The translations under genes and the position numbers were made by a program. From Rhynchonema sp. JSB1_4 (lineage: Eukaryota; Nematoda; Chromadorea; Monhysterida; Xyalidae): a stretch of DNA of 64,000 nt. The notes beneath the pieces were generated by a model. It had not been told where the DNA came from and searched no databases. It worked only from the letters and a program-made list of their open reading frames with translations. Positions 12,020-24,400 of the stretch are shown here, one piece after another. The stretch spans positions 48,273-112,272 of the forward strand of contig JASAMV010007005.1 of the NCBI GenBank assembly GCA_030248065.1. Direction: 5' to 3'. The stretch's first letter is position 1. Every line of letters starts with the position of its first letter.

Positions 12020-14850
12020 TTATTTGCTGTTGGATGTGCGATCGCTTTCTGCTGTACTTGGTCAGCACAGACGGGTGGCAGTGGTGGACCAGGTCATCGT
12101 CAGTGCAAACGCGCGATGTGACCTCCAAGACGCGCCAAATACAAATACAAACAGATCTCACCTGCTGACTCTTGTTGTCCACCAGCAGTTTGGTTGGCCA
12201 ACAAGTACTGCATGTACTGCACGCGTTGCATGATCGAATGCGGTACATAACCAGTTGTGCTGCTCCAGAAATCAACAGCTCGCGTCGCAGAACTTGTGAC
12301 CGGTTCTGTAGTGTCTGGAGGTTGTTTAATGCGCAAATCCAACTGAAGCGGCACTGGCTTAGTAGTCTTTGGCCGGTACGTCGTTGATTCCGGTATTGAT
12401 TGCTGTTTGATTGGATTGATTACTCGATGATTATTTCCTTTATCTATTGATTTTATCAAATTTAACGTTCTCGCGTCGGAACTGGTTAAAAATCGTTGAT
12501 GTTTTGAGTAGATTTCGGTGGAATTTAAATGTGGAGGACTGTAGCTTGATGGAAACGGCCATTTATCAATACCGTAATAGTTTGGTGTACCGTAGGCACT
12601 GATGTTCAATAAATATGACATTGGGTATGAGGTGAAGTTCAGTGCCGATCGCTGGTCCGGAAACCACGGTCCCATGTTGAATACACAACCAGTGGCGGAG
12701 GACTCGACGCGCTCGGACGTGCCGTTTTCGCTTAAACTGCAATGTTTGTCATGCTGTGATCAGATTATGTAATCGAATTGACTGCGATCTGCTTGGTCAT
12801 GTAACTGTTGAAATGAAGATATTTCGAGACTGGATTTGGTTTCGACAAAATCTAAATCCATGCCCGTAACTCACTGTTCATACACGATCAGATTGTAGCA
12901 CTCGTGCCCTCTACACACGTGCTGCATGTGTGCGTGGGCTCGGTGCTTGGTCGGTGGCAGGTATCTTTTAACGGATTTCATGTCGCACGAAATCGTGTCA
13001 GGACCCATTTCCATTGGCATACGCAGTTTTTCCGGGGTCGCCGTGTCACCGTTGCACCAGTCAGAGTCACAGACACACAGCACAGAGTCGAGGGAGTCGC
13101 GCGCAGAGCTCTGTAAACGGCGTGACAGCGATTAGGTGGTGTGCCCGCTTCGGCCAGCTTTCACTGACCGGCGGTGCACCAGAACATCGTCAGTGCGATT
13201 GCGCCAGATGGTAACGTAAAACAGATTTGAGAAACAGATATTCCGCTACCCAACCTGAACATCAGGCAACCAATCTTTGACCAGGACCAGAGGTGCCGGC
13301 TTTATACAGCGATCGGTTAATTGACGATAGGCAAACTCTGTGGGCGAACCAATCTCACAGGCACGATGGATTTGCGTGCCGATCTGCACCGACAGACATA
13401 ATTCACCGTCACACCAACCTGAAAATCAGGGTGCGATTGAAATGTTTTGGACTTTGGACGACACTTTCCGTAGTGATCTGCAGTCTACCCTTTTCGTAGT
13501 GAAGTGGTCGAGGCACTGCATTTTCAATGGGACTCGGACACCGATTTACCAGGGTTGCAATATAAGGAAGCAGATTGTATAGGCAGTCCGCCAGCTCATG
13601 GCACTCGCGCACACAGGCTACATGCTACATTACTGCCGTCAATGAATGCATCTATTCTCTGCAGTTATCCGTTGAAACATCCCCAAATTTTGCAATAGTG
13701 CAGAAAAGTGTTATGGCAAGCAGCTAATGAAAACCGGATAAATTAAAAAGCGGTAATCAAAGTATGACATTCGCCCAAAGTGTACATCTTGTTTAGAAAA
13801 TGGCGTGTGCTGCTGCATGCGCTGTGTGTATAAAAAGTGTCATGAGCCGATGGCTTGCCCATACTCACACATATTTTACCCCTTCGTGTGAAACATCAGC
13901 CAGGTTCAGGTGGACAGCGAACGGATAATTTAATTGGCTTATTTTCCTGGGATCGTGTTGTGAGGTATAGTCTTTCCGTTTTATAACAGTCCAGAAGCGG
14001 TATGCAGAAAATGTTTCAACGCCTTGAAAACAGCAGTCATCGTCGTGGATGATAACCAACAGGTGGACAACGTGGCTCGAAACACGCGTGTCACCCCATG
14101 GCTGCTGTTGCGTTGAAACATTTGCTGTATACTTTGTTTGGACCGAGAATAAAATGAAAGACTATACCGACAGGGCTTAATAAATATGAGGAGATTGAAG
14201 AAAAGATAATTTGATGAATAATGTGAGCAAACAAAGACGTTGATTTTGTATTCAGTGCCATGGACGGGCATCATGCACCAACCATTTTGACAGTGTTTGC
14301 TCGTGTTGCAATGGCATCGTTTCCTTCGTGACTGCGAGTGCATAAAGAAATTGTCATGTTGCCTCGTGCAGTTGTTCGTATTGCACAGGCACGTCACCGA
14401 TAGTGTCTCGCCTGAAAGTGACAGGGGCAGCTTACCTTTATGAATCAGGCAATTCTACACTCCCACATTTAACTCACCCAATTTAGTGTGATAGCGACAG
14501 ACGGGCATACGACTGTGGGTTTGCTCTCCGCGCAAACATCCGAAAACGTCCGTCGCGTTTGGATGCACCGCCGAATAACCGTGTCTGGAAAATGGCCGAT
14601 TTGCATAAGGATACACGCAGTTCCTGGGTATGTCTGTGAGCGAATCGGTAAGAAAAAAGTGGGAACGACAGTTTAGGGAAACCGCTCGAATTTGACGCTT
14701 CTCACACTTTTTACAGGTTTTGGCGACCTTGTGCGTTCTTCACACTGACGATGTCCTGGTGCATCGCCCGTCTGTGTAAACAGATTGAGGAGGGAACGAG
14801 CAACCAAAACCCAGTTGTGTAAGTACAAAACATTACCTAATCAATTAACC
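12020..14850 (-). CDS. Tandem Ly6-like (three-finger) cysteine-rich secreted or surface protein
   Basis: Exons recognised on the minus strand: 14478-14633, 14283-14406, 13255-13418, 12875-13110, 12162-12736 and probably 12020-12051, with matching phases among the last five. Two homologous modules are visible. Module 1 has GTACILMQIG then RRCIQ, DVC, VVC and ends TCLCNTNNC. Module 2 has CDGELCLSVQIG then RACE, DRCIK and ends LCVCDSDWCN. A further Cys pair (RCHCNTSKHC) joins them. The large 12162-12736 exon encodes a Ser/Thr/Tyr-rich tail with several N-x-S/T sites. This spacing is typical of Ly6/uPAR-type extracellular domains, so a secreted or membrane-anchored role is inferred. A candidate upstream exon (about 14850-15055, VTCPGCWPQPNATC) has the right cysteines but its phase does not join the next exon, so the true 5' end is unresolved. 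Confidence 0.55.
12058..12110 (-). repeat. Dispersed repeat family A copy
   Basis: Reads on the minus strand close to GCACTGACGATGACCTGGTG, the core word of a short family found at eight places in this window. This copy lies in the last intron of the Ly6-repeat gene, just before its presumed last exon, and is among the more diverged ones. Confidence 0.6.
13141..13200 (-). repeat. Dispersed repeat family A copy
   Basis: Minus-strand copy with the core, the CCGCCGGTCAGTGAAA segment and part of the GCGGGC tail. It sits in the intron between exons 13255-13418 and 12875-13110 of the Ly6-repeat gene. Confidence 0.7.
14741..14807 (+). repeat. Dispersed repeat family A copy
   Basis: Plus-strand copy: CACTGACGATGTCCTGGTGC, then TCTGTGTAAACAG and a diverged tail ending GAGCAACC. 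It lies between the uncertain first exon and exon 14478-14633 of the Ly6-repeat gene. Confidence 0.65.
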
Positions 14851-15852
14851 TGATACAAAAATCGCAATGTTGCATGGAAAGACATGTTGCGTTGGGTTGT
14901 GGCCAACACCCTGGACATGTGACACCGCCGGCGTGCACCTGGCTAACAATGGGTCGTATTCTCCAAAGAATCGTGCACACGGTTGCGATTAACAATCGGT
15001 CACTGATGTGGCACTGCATAATCTGCACTGTGCATTGTCCTTGTATTGATAACAATGGATTTTTGGCGCGATTTTTGATAAAAATATTGGTGACGTGGTA
15101 ATTTGCAACCAGACAACTTTAATTTAGTCAAAAAATAAGGTCAATATACTGACAGACACCTATGTATTTTACATAATGGCAAAGCGTTACTGGCTAAACT
15201 AACAGGCAGCTACGAAAAACTGACTGTGCACTGCGCTGAAGTTGCGGTTGACTGAATCCAAAGAAGGATAAACTGTGACTTAGGGGCTTCGAGTGTAACA
15301 TTTGCCAAAAGTCGATACTTTAATCAAGTTATAGCACTAAGGTACCTAGGTATTTGCTAAGGCGGAAACGGTAAAAAATGAGAGCAAACTGCTTTACTGT
15401 GAAACAAGACAGATTCAAAAAGAAAAAGAAAATAGGAAAAGCTCTTGTAAAGTTTTCAACATTTTGTACGGACAAAACGCCGTGGAATCATGTGTGCAGT
15501 TATGTAGCTTTTCAGAAGCCCGCACAAACGTAAAATTCGGAAACAGTTCCGAAAGTTCATGAATCATTTCTTTAAAAATGGACTACTCTGAAACTTTGGT
15601 TCGGACTTGGCTGTCGGAAACTACGATGCCTGGTCTACCCTATGTGTCTATGTATGTACCTTAGGGATTTGGGTGCCTCGTGGTACTCTAATAGTAATAT
15701 AAATTCGTAAAATCTACCCGGTTGACAGCAGCTTGAGTTATGAAACGATATTATACACAGTGATATGTGATATCATTGTGATGCCGCTTCAGTGTTGGCC
15801 ACAGGTTCATATCAGCTACAAAACAGAGCAGCTGCAAGTTTGCCAACAAACA

Positions 15853-16681
15853 TCATGCCTTTTTGCGTGTGCACGCATTAGAGACATATGCACCTTGCCA
15901 AATATTCATGTTTGATATTGTGGTGTCAGTCACATCACAGGAGAAAGATAAAAGCGGGTTTATGTGGTCAGAACCACGCAAAGTTACTGCCCACAGGACA
16001 GGACCCAGGCCAGGAACCGTTTGGTACACAAATGGTACTAGTATACATGTACAGAACTCATCAGCTGCATCAAACAGGGCTGTCACATTAATCCACATGC
16101 GGGTCCACAGCTGCAGACTGTTGGGGTGGTGTATGGCACAAAAATTGAATAACTATTCACCAGAAAAATATTGTCGCGATTCCGCCCCAAAACCATTATC
16201 TTCGCACGAAAAAGCTTTTTAAATTGTTGCACTTCTGTCTGGAACTTCCGAGATATTTGGAATAACCAACCATAAACAGAATAATATTGTCCCATTTCGT
16301 TGGCCACAAGGAAGCGATAAAGTTTTCGGGACTTGCATCCGTACGAATTGTTTGGGTAATTGATACGTGATGTGGCCAACGGTAATGTATGATGTGCCCA
16401 CATGCCTCTAGCGCTTGCCATAATCGACTTAGGGTTTGTGTCATGAGGAATTCTGAACACTGGAACACTAAAGTTGCCTGTTTTGCAAAGGCGATTTGTA
16501 CCACCCTATGATACTTTAGAGAGCAGAACTCATTTTCACGAAGTGAAATGCCATACGTAATGTACAATAGCATGTATGTGTTACAAGTATGGTTCGTTTG
16601 GCAATGTGGTGGGCCTACGGTATGTACGGTTTTGATGATCCAGGCCACATTTTCAGCCATAAACATGAAATTGCCAAACAC
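15853..16681 (-). pseudogene. Eroded ORF cluster, possibly viral-capsid derived
   Basis: Several overlapping minus-strand frames of 80-160 codons (15853-16098, 16083-16460, 16196-16681) sit end to end, as if one longer frame had been broken by frameshifts. The part around 15930-16090 has short hydrophobic beta-like stretches with a V-P-F motif followed by an H-I-N-P-L motif. That loosely recalls jelly-roll capsid proteins of picorna-like viruses, but the resemblance is weak, no catalytic domain is present, and chance open frames are an alternative. No start, stop or splice structure was assigned. Confidence 0.2.
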
Positions 16682-16689
16682 CGCAGGCT

Positions 16690-18743
16690 ATGCATTTGGT
16701 CTATGACATTTTCGAATGAATGACCGATATCGTCATTTGGTGACACTTCAATACACAAGTATTAAGTGCTGTTTTGACCGCAGCTTGTGGAAGTGCGGAA
16801 TAATGATACGGAATTAATTCATATCCTAAAAATAATGCATGAGCCATGATCTGAGCCACGTCAGTGAAGTTGTGATTGGTGCCCGGCCGGGATTGAATCA
16901 CAGGTCATGTGCGAACGGAAATAAATAAACCAGAGTTCCAGGCTCATTGTGATATTTTTATCTCTGGTCGTGATGATTAATGTGTTCGATAAAAAATTCG
17001 CACCCCCATTGGTGCTGTATTGGTACCTTGATGTGTCTCATTTCGAATGCGCCAAAGGAGGAACACGAGTGCTACATGTAGCGTATAAGCTTCTTGACTA
17101 GGCTCAGATCCCGGATGACGTAACAAACCATTTGGACTACAGAATTCAATTCAAAGGACGCGATATTCAGCTGGTTGGAACCACAACTGAGTGCCTGCAG
17201 GGTGGAGCCAGCCTCATGATATACTGCTGATGACTAAAATGCACGTGGGACAAAGCGGAAAGTGGCATAAATTTTCCATCACGCGGAGGACACAAAAAAC
17301 AAGTGTTTCAATGGGCACACAAGTTGTATGAAACGCTTCCCTCAACTGAAAGACGCGCAACTCAGCCTCTGCCAGAGGTAGACCGATCGCACATGCATCA
17401 GATCAGACCAGGGCGCCAAAACGTATACATTTCGCAGATAACCAAAACGGAGTTGGCTGCAGCTCGAAATTTTTTAATCAGGTGCACCAGTGTTTCAAGT
17501 CTCTGTTTCCTTTACTGGCCCACCAAAGTGGGCACGGTTTTATTGTAAAAAAACAGACTTTTATGACGAAAAAAATGAACTGAAACTACGTTATCAACTA
17601 AAGATATACCTGTTTTGATATCATAAGGCTGTAGGTACCACTACTAACTATAAAGCTAGCTGAGTCTGGCCCAACGCACTCACAATCACATCGAATCTAT
17701 TGGGTGATTTGTCAAATTTGTGACTTTGCCATTCATTTGAGTCTGAGTGCACGGTGAACAATGCTTACGGCACTCTGCTTTTCGGACTACAGTTTGTCGA
17801 AAAAAACGGGCCCCGTATATTATTTCGAGGCGCGAAAGTCGCGTTGCTTCAAATTAGCAAAAAGCAGAAATTGATTACAGAAATCCCTCAACAAAAATTA
17901 TATCGATTTCCAGCAGTCAAGAGCAAACCTCGAGCACCAGCAAAGCTAGCACATACGAACTAATCATGCCGCACTGCACCGAGTAAGAAAATGGGACGAA
18001 ACTAGTCACGGGCCGATATCGTTGCGACTCGGATACTGGTCACGTGGCTTCTGTGCCAAACAAATTTCGGCATTCACTGATGTCGCTAATTTCGATCAAT
18101 AAGCGTGATCGTTGCTTACCTATGTAGTTGTCCTACCTGTCATAATTTTCACCCTGGTCGAAGTTTGTGGCATTATTCCAACACAAACAATGTGGTCACA
18201 TGATCAATACAGAACCGATCCGATGACCAAGTTCAGCACCACCAGACTATAAGCCAGTTAAACCAGGACCGACGCAGCGGAGAATGGATGGCAGCTCTCA
18301 CGTGCTCATTAATTCGGATGCTGATCGCACTGCTCCATGAAAACCTCATCGAAACGGGTTTTTGATGCAACATGTGTTTGTTTGTTCAGTCGAACATGCG
18401 GAAAATCCTAATTATGAGCAAATAAAATGGTTGAAGTCTTGTTGGGCAGATCTGTTTGCCGTCATCAATTCGCAGACATTTTCTTTGTGACTCTACTCTG
18501 CACAAAGGCCTGATATATTTTTTTTATTAAAAACTGTTATAAAACTATTTTAAAGACAATTGGAAAACCAGGGTTTATGTGTGTATCACAACGTGCGTAT
18601 ACGTAAAATTCATACATGCGGCCAGCCAACTACAAACCACAAAAAATTACATAGCACATCAAACATACAGTAATCTACATACAACTCAGTTGGAACAAAA
18701 ATTCAGAAGTCAAATCAAACCAAAGCGCACGTGGAGAGACAAA
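16690..18743. other. Stretch without a supported gene
   Basis: Only short open frames occur. A tRNA-like B-box word (GATTCAATCCC on the minus strand near 16893) hints at a SINE remnant, and a diverged word like ACCGATCCGATGACCAAGTT at about 18214 belongs to a second dispersed repeat family seen also near 25962, 27050 and 51187. Confidence 0.4.
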
Positions 18744-19870
18744 AGGCCACTTTATACTTCGTCTCGTTGCGATACAAAGAACAAAAAACGCTGTATCGTT
18801 CCCCCTTTGTATCGAAGGTCGTTTATACTGCTTCCGAGACAACACACATTCGATACACAAAAAAGTATAAATAACGTAACGCGACACGCGCAACGAGACA
18901 GCTGTTTTGTCTCGCCGAGACAAGATTTCGGGAGAAAAAAAAACCCACCTTTTTCTCCCTCCTCTTTTTCTTTCCGCAAAGAAACGCTTTTTTTCTTTTT
19001 TTCGTCTTTCTTTCCTCCTCCCCCGAATCCGAAAAACAAAGAAAAAATTGAAAAAGTTCCCGATTGAAAAAATGGTACGACCGGGAATTGAACCTACTTC
19101 ATCTGCCCTGCAGGCCAGTGACCTACCACTGAGCCACCCTTGTTGACGTACGTCGGCTGTAAACCAGCAATATAAACCATTGCAGCGTGGGTGGCTGCAC
19201 TGATAACGTTGAGCGCTCTGTTTGACTTTGACTGTGTGATACAGAACAGGGTCGTGTGTTGATTGTCACACTGCGTTGGTGTGTGTGTGCCTGGCCGCCT
19301 GTCGCAACAAGGCGACAGTGCATTGCATTGCCTGATGCGAATGAGTGAGCGAAGAATGCCACTCATTCACACCGAGTTATCATAGCAAGGAAGGTTGAGG
19401 TTGAGCACAACTTCAAGTCCTGGTTTTAATTACAAAGTATTGCTGGCAATAGTGGTGTTTGGAAGCCAAAGAATAAAGTCAGTCAGTCCCCCCCCCCCCC
19501 CGACCGAATCGGAGCGGGCGACGGTGTTCGAAAATGAGGTGGTGATTCATGTTTGATTGTGTCAATGTGTCCCCCAATTTTTTCACAACTTTTCATTCGT
19601 GTTCTCGGTGCACAACAGCACCAGGAAAGGCATTTTCCAAGCTTGCCTAAAATTACGGGCCGAAACGGCCTTCTATTTTTTAATTGTTCTTTCTCTTTCT
19701 TTGCGTTTGTCGCGGGAGAGAACATCCGCGACAGACGCAACAACGCAACAGCCAGAAACACTGCGCAACAAACGACAACCGATACACAGTATCGCAATGT
19801 TCTTTGTTGCGGCTTGTTCTGGGTGACATTTTGTTCTTTGTATGGCAACGAGACGAAGTATAAAGTGGCC
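18744..19870. mobile_element. 1.1 kb element with 41-base terminal inverted repeats
   Basis: The left end GGCCACTTTATACTTCGTCT continues to AAAGAACAAAA. The right end is its reverse complement over about 41 bases with one mismatch. The interior carries long A/T- and purine-rich runs, a poly-C tract near 19487-19500 and a tRNA-like segment at 19066-19139. No transposase is recognisable, so this is a non-autonomous DNA element. Flanking bases do not show a clear target duplication. The end motif is shared with 1542-1596 and 59610-59846. Confidence 0.8.
19066..19139 (-). pseudogene. tRNA-Cys-like sequence with Pol III signals
   Basis: On the minus strand there is an A-box-like GGCTCAGTGGTAGG, an anticodon-arm-like segment with loop CTGCAGG (anticodon GCA, cysteine), a B-box GGTTCAATTCC, and a T6 run just after CGTACCA as a Pol III terminator. 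The 5' acceptor strand and the D stem do not pair properly, so it is probably a tRNA-derived pseudogene or the head of a SINE and not a working tRNA. It lies inside the 18744-19870 element. Confidence 0.5.
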
Positions 19871-21059
19871 TAAACTGAAGCAAGAAAAACAAAAACGATT
19901 TGGTAATCATATGTACAGTTCACGACGAAATGTAGCATTATTGAAACATCAGTGGGGCGGGTATGACGCCGCCACGAAAACTAACGTGGTGCAAAATGTC
20001 AAAGCGCGTTCTCGTGATTTCATCTTATGGCGCTGTAATTCTGATGAAATGTGACAACTTTGATGGTTTAGTGTAATGTCATCACAATGTCACAAGATTT
20101 ATCAATTGGGGCTGATTGAAAAGGGAAATTTCAGTTTGGACAGCAATTACTGAGATAGTGTTAGACAAAACTGGTGCAACTTTTTCCGGAAATTTGCAAT
20201 CCGAAATTCCCCTCAGCGAGATGCTTGGCAAGACATTCTTAGTAAGAAACAGATATTGTACGACACGTACAAGATACATAACTGAGACATCAGTGAAAAA
20301 CCGCGTAATTTTTGTGGTTGAATCAAGCATTCCAAAGAAACATTCTGAACTTGCATCAGCAAACAGGCCAGTGTGTACAGTACATGGATAGAAATTGAGT
20401 CTACATTAATAAACAACATAACATGAGTAAAAACACTCGCAAGAAACCGAATCATAGCCAAAAATATAGACTGCAACCACTCAAAACACAACAAATATAT
20501 CAGCAACAGATTTGGATGGTACTAGAACAACCGAGGCGAGGTCACAATCACACCTGACGTATGAAAAGTGGACGAGTGTTGGTGCATGTATGGCTGGGTG
20601 CTTTGTATGCTGTGGATTAATTACGTTGCCAGACTTTATGTCACCAGCTAATCAATAACGACCGCCTCTAAACCACTATTGGGAATATTTTGTGATCCTA
20701 TTGCCTGAGATTGAAAGCACGCGGAACACGTTCCAACTTAATGACAAATTGAGGCATTGCGCTGTATAAATTAGGCAAGCGCAGCGCAAGTCTCCTAAAG
20801 TGTCGCTCAGTGTTTATTCGTACATATAATTGTCTGTCTTTCGATTTACATAATGCCAAAACAATGGTATCCACGAAAGATATACTTGCAAACCAGAAAT
20901 GTGCTTACAAAAGCCCGGCTTTATTGAATACCCTGATAGATGCCCCATACCAGACAGCAAAAATCACCTGGTCTCAGAAGAACTATATCGTAGCACGTGC
21001 ACACATGTACCACCCAGGAATAAAAATACTTGTGGATAACGTCCAATGTGGTTGACTAT

Positions 21060-21285
21060 GGGTGATATTTTCGAAATGGTGTAAAGGTCAGTTGGGTGTA
21101 AAGGTCGGTGGAAAGCTCGGTCGACAGCTCAGTGTGATAGACCTCGGTGTAAACTTGAAACATTCCACATTAATAACAGGCAATGTTTCACGTTTACACC
21201 GAGCTACGCCGACCGAGCTTTCGACCGAACTTTACACCGACCTTTACACCCAACTGACCTTTACACCGTTTCGAAAATGCCACCC
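21060..21285. mobile_element. Foldback MITE, copy 2 (226 bases)
   Basis: Same length and nearly the same sequence as 5147-5372, with arms starting GGGTGATATTTTCGAAATGG and ending CGAAAATGCCACCC. It lies just beyond the 3' end of the minus-strand sorting nexin gene. High similarity between two copies 16 kb apart suggests recent mobility. Confidence 0.8.
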
Positions 21286-21453
21286 ATCGACATGCAGACC
21301 AAATATTATCAAAGGACCAGATCGATTGAAAGGCTTTGTCTCGAAACAGCACAACCATGATGTAGATTGAGACAATCTCCTTTGAAGTTCAGGGCAATAA
21401 TGTCCCAACAGACTTTATATTTTCCACTTGAATATGTGTGTGCCGTGGGTGTG

Positions 21454-24400
21454 TCACGCTTCGTTAAATTGATTGAGCGAACTTTGCAGTTTAGAAATTA
21501 TCTGAAATAAAAAATGAATGAATGACGTGGCACAACTGTCATAATCAAATGACGAGAATGGGATAACCGGACGCCGTTCTGGCTGCTTGGTGAAAACACA
21601 GCCCAGCAGTCTGGTGGTCAGAAATGTTCATTTATAATTGATAACCTACATTCAGCACAAAATAGAAAAAAAACAACATCAGTTCCGACTAGGGATCGGC
21701 GTCAGTGTCGGAAAAAGGTCGGTGTCGACGGCCAAAAGTGTCGGTTTTTCTGAGGTGTCGGCAGTAACTTTTTCACCCCATGTTTATACCAAAACTACTA
21801 ATTTTTCTTGAAATTTTCGTTCCCAAATGAAAAGTTTCAATATTTTTGTATCATGGTTTTTTAATGGCCACCTGAGGTGGCGGTTTCACCACTTGAGATT
21901 TCCAAATCGCCACTTGAATTTACAGGCAGGTGGCTATTATCGCCACTTGCATGATGTGACCAGGTTGAGAACCTTGGTAATTTATCCAATGCCAAATTAA
22001 TAAAGTGCTTTTCATCCAAATTTCACCATTTTCCCGTTCAACCTGTCCCAAAATTTGCGCTGCGCGCTTTTAAAATTGGTGATTTTAGCTCGAAAATAAT
22101 AAACTTCGTTCCAAAATCGCCACTTCAATTTTGAGATCGCCATTTAGGATGGGTCAAGTGGAGATTTTCGCTTTTTGAAAAAATAAACTCTATTTGCATT
22201 CAACCACCTATGTTTGCAAGCGAGCCGTTGTTTAGTGCAATGAAATATATTAGAGAGGGAACAAACGAACGAGGAACACGAAATTTCAGTCAATGAGTAA
22301 CTTGAGCTAGGAAATGGAGTCCTGACGCTTGAAAGGCCGAGATTAAAAATGTTTCGTTTGTAAATGACAACATATACATGGCCAAACAAAAACGTTTCTT
22401 CTGTAATAACGCTCCAAAGCACAATAATGCCCCAAAGGTACGAATTTTGCGCTAAAATTGCAAGTTTTCGACGAAAAAACTATCGAAGTCGGTGTCGGCG
22501 TGTTTTTTTCGTTGGCGTAGGTACTTTCCAAAAAAGCGTCGGTGTCGGTCCACATGGCCGACGCCGATCCCTAGTTCCGACTGTACACATTTTGGCACCT
22601 ACTGTGACACTACTGTAAAAACGCACCTGTTCATAGAAAGCGATTTGATTGTTGAGTAATGAGCTCATCGAATGTTTGAAGTCGTGTCGACGTTCATCGC
22701 GAAAATGTTGCATTTCAGCCATCATTACGTAGGATATCGTGTCAACCTGGATAAAAATGACGATCTTTACATGCTTTACCCGAGCATAAAACCAGCTTGT
22801 GTTTTTCGGCGTCGCTCTGATGCACCCGCACTGACGATGACCTGGTGCACCGGCAGTCTGTGAAAACAGGTTGCAGCGGGCAACCAAAAACACGCTGCAC
22901 AGCACAATTCGACAATTTTGAGAAAAAGAAAATATACAAAATAAAAATATAGCAAACCAACCCTATTCTGAATGTTTTCAAGCTCTTTTGCCACCGGTTC
23001 CGTGGGGTTCTCACCGCCGGCTTTCTGATGTTCATTCAATTTACTCACGGCCGACTAAAACATACAAGACAAGATGCAGTTTAGTGTATCTCTATTCTAA
23101 TAAATCGACCTATTCAATTTCCACCAATGATTTGAAATAACACCTACCTTATGCACGGCCACAATATCAGGTATGGAAGAAAGCATGCCTTTGTAGGAGA
23201 ACATGGCATCAAGGAATGGGTCGATATCATTGCGAGGCTACAAAAAGCTCAATTTATTTTTTATCATGCCAAAAGAAGTCAAAACACAAAAAAGAAAGCT
23301 GCAACAAACGTAGAAGGGGAAGGCAGAAATTTCAGCGCACCTGATTTTCATACATGCATCCAATTTCACGATATGTCTGACCCGTGTGCCTGATCGCTTG
23401 TGTGATTGCGGCGTCTTCTGAAAGCGTGAAACATCACCATTGGCAAAAAAAATGTTGAAAATAATGACATTAGTGCGAGGAGAAGAATTTCCAGCAAGTG
23501 TACAAACCATTCAGTTGATCAGCAGCGAATGACTGCGCAACAGCGTCCACAGCCAGACCCAATTTCTCGAAATCTCGGTGGTAGACTGAAAATTGTATCG
23601 GAAATGTTTGGGCAAAAAACACAACACGTGCGAAAATACGGACCTCCGGTCATTTTCTTGCCCATGTCTTGAGCGCGATCGAACAGCTGCTTGACGCTGT
23701 CGTCCAGACTCTTGGATGTACGCGCAAATGACTCGACCTGATGGACTCTGTAAAACACAGAAGGCAAGTAACAAAAAACAGTGTGGCTCGGTTTGGTTAC
23801 AATCTGTATTCAGTTCAGAATGAGTAAAGGCAAACTACGCCAACACGAGCCCGATTTCGCAGCTGGCAGATTAGTGAAACATTCATACGTGGTTGCTGAT
23901 TTGGGAAATGTTACACGTTCAGGGTTTTTTTTTTCAAAATTTACAAGGTGCAACTTAGGTGCAACCCCCCAATTTTTAGGTGCAAGCTGGCCAAAGTAGG
24001 GGCAAGCCCTACTTTGAATAAAAAACGCCGATTTTAGGTGTTTTTTGCCTGGTCATGCGTTTTAATGCTATTTGCGTGCTTTTAGAAGTTTAGTTTTAGT
24101 GCAGTGTGATCAGCTGACCAAAGTGACCCTTTCATCAAAATTTATTCTTGTCAACTGATTTTAGCACAAACAGACTTTTGAAGGAAAGTCCGAATTTCTG
24201 TAGCACGTTGAATTTTAGTTTGATTATTGAGAACCGATTGAGAAGTTATAAGCGAGTGTTTGACTTTGAGCTCCGAAGCAGTAAAATTTCATGTTACCAT
24301 ATCCACTTTTGGGGTTATCATTCATTTACTTTTGCCCTTTGTTTAATTTGTGTTGGTATCTAATGCTGTTGTCATGTTCTGCTGTAGTATTTGTTGAATC

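Noticed and set aside
18579..19067. 162-codon plus-strand frame with Phe/Ser/Pro-rich end
   Set aside because: It crosses the border of the 18744-19870 element and its C-terminal half is a poly-pyrimidine tract.
19487..19500. Poly-C tract of about 14 bases
   Set aside because: A simple homopolymer inside the inverted-repeat element; no function inferred and its length may be a sequencing approximation.
22480..22905. 141-codon minus-strand frame that extends the sorting nexin exon 17 into repeat sequence
   Set aside because: A good donor follows the exon at 22626 and a clean terminal exon with a family-like end was found at 21454-21501; the read-through runs into a hAT-like element.
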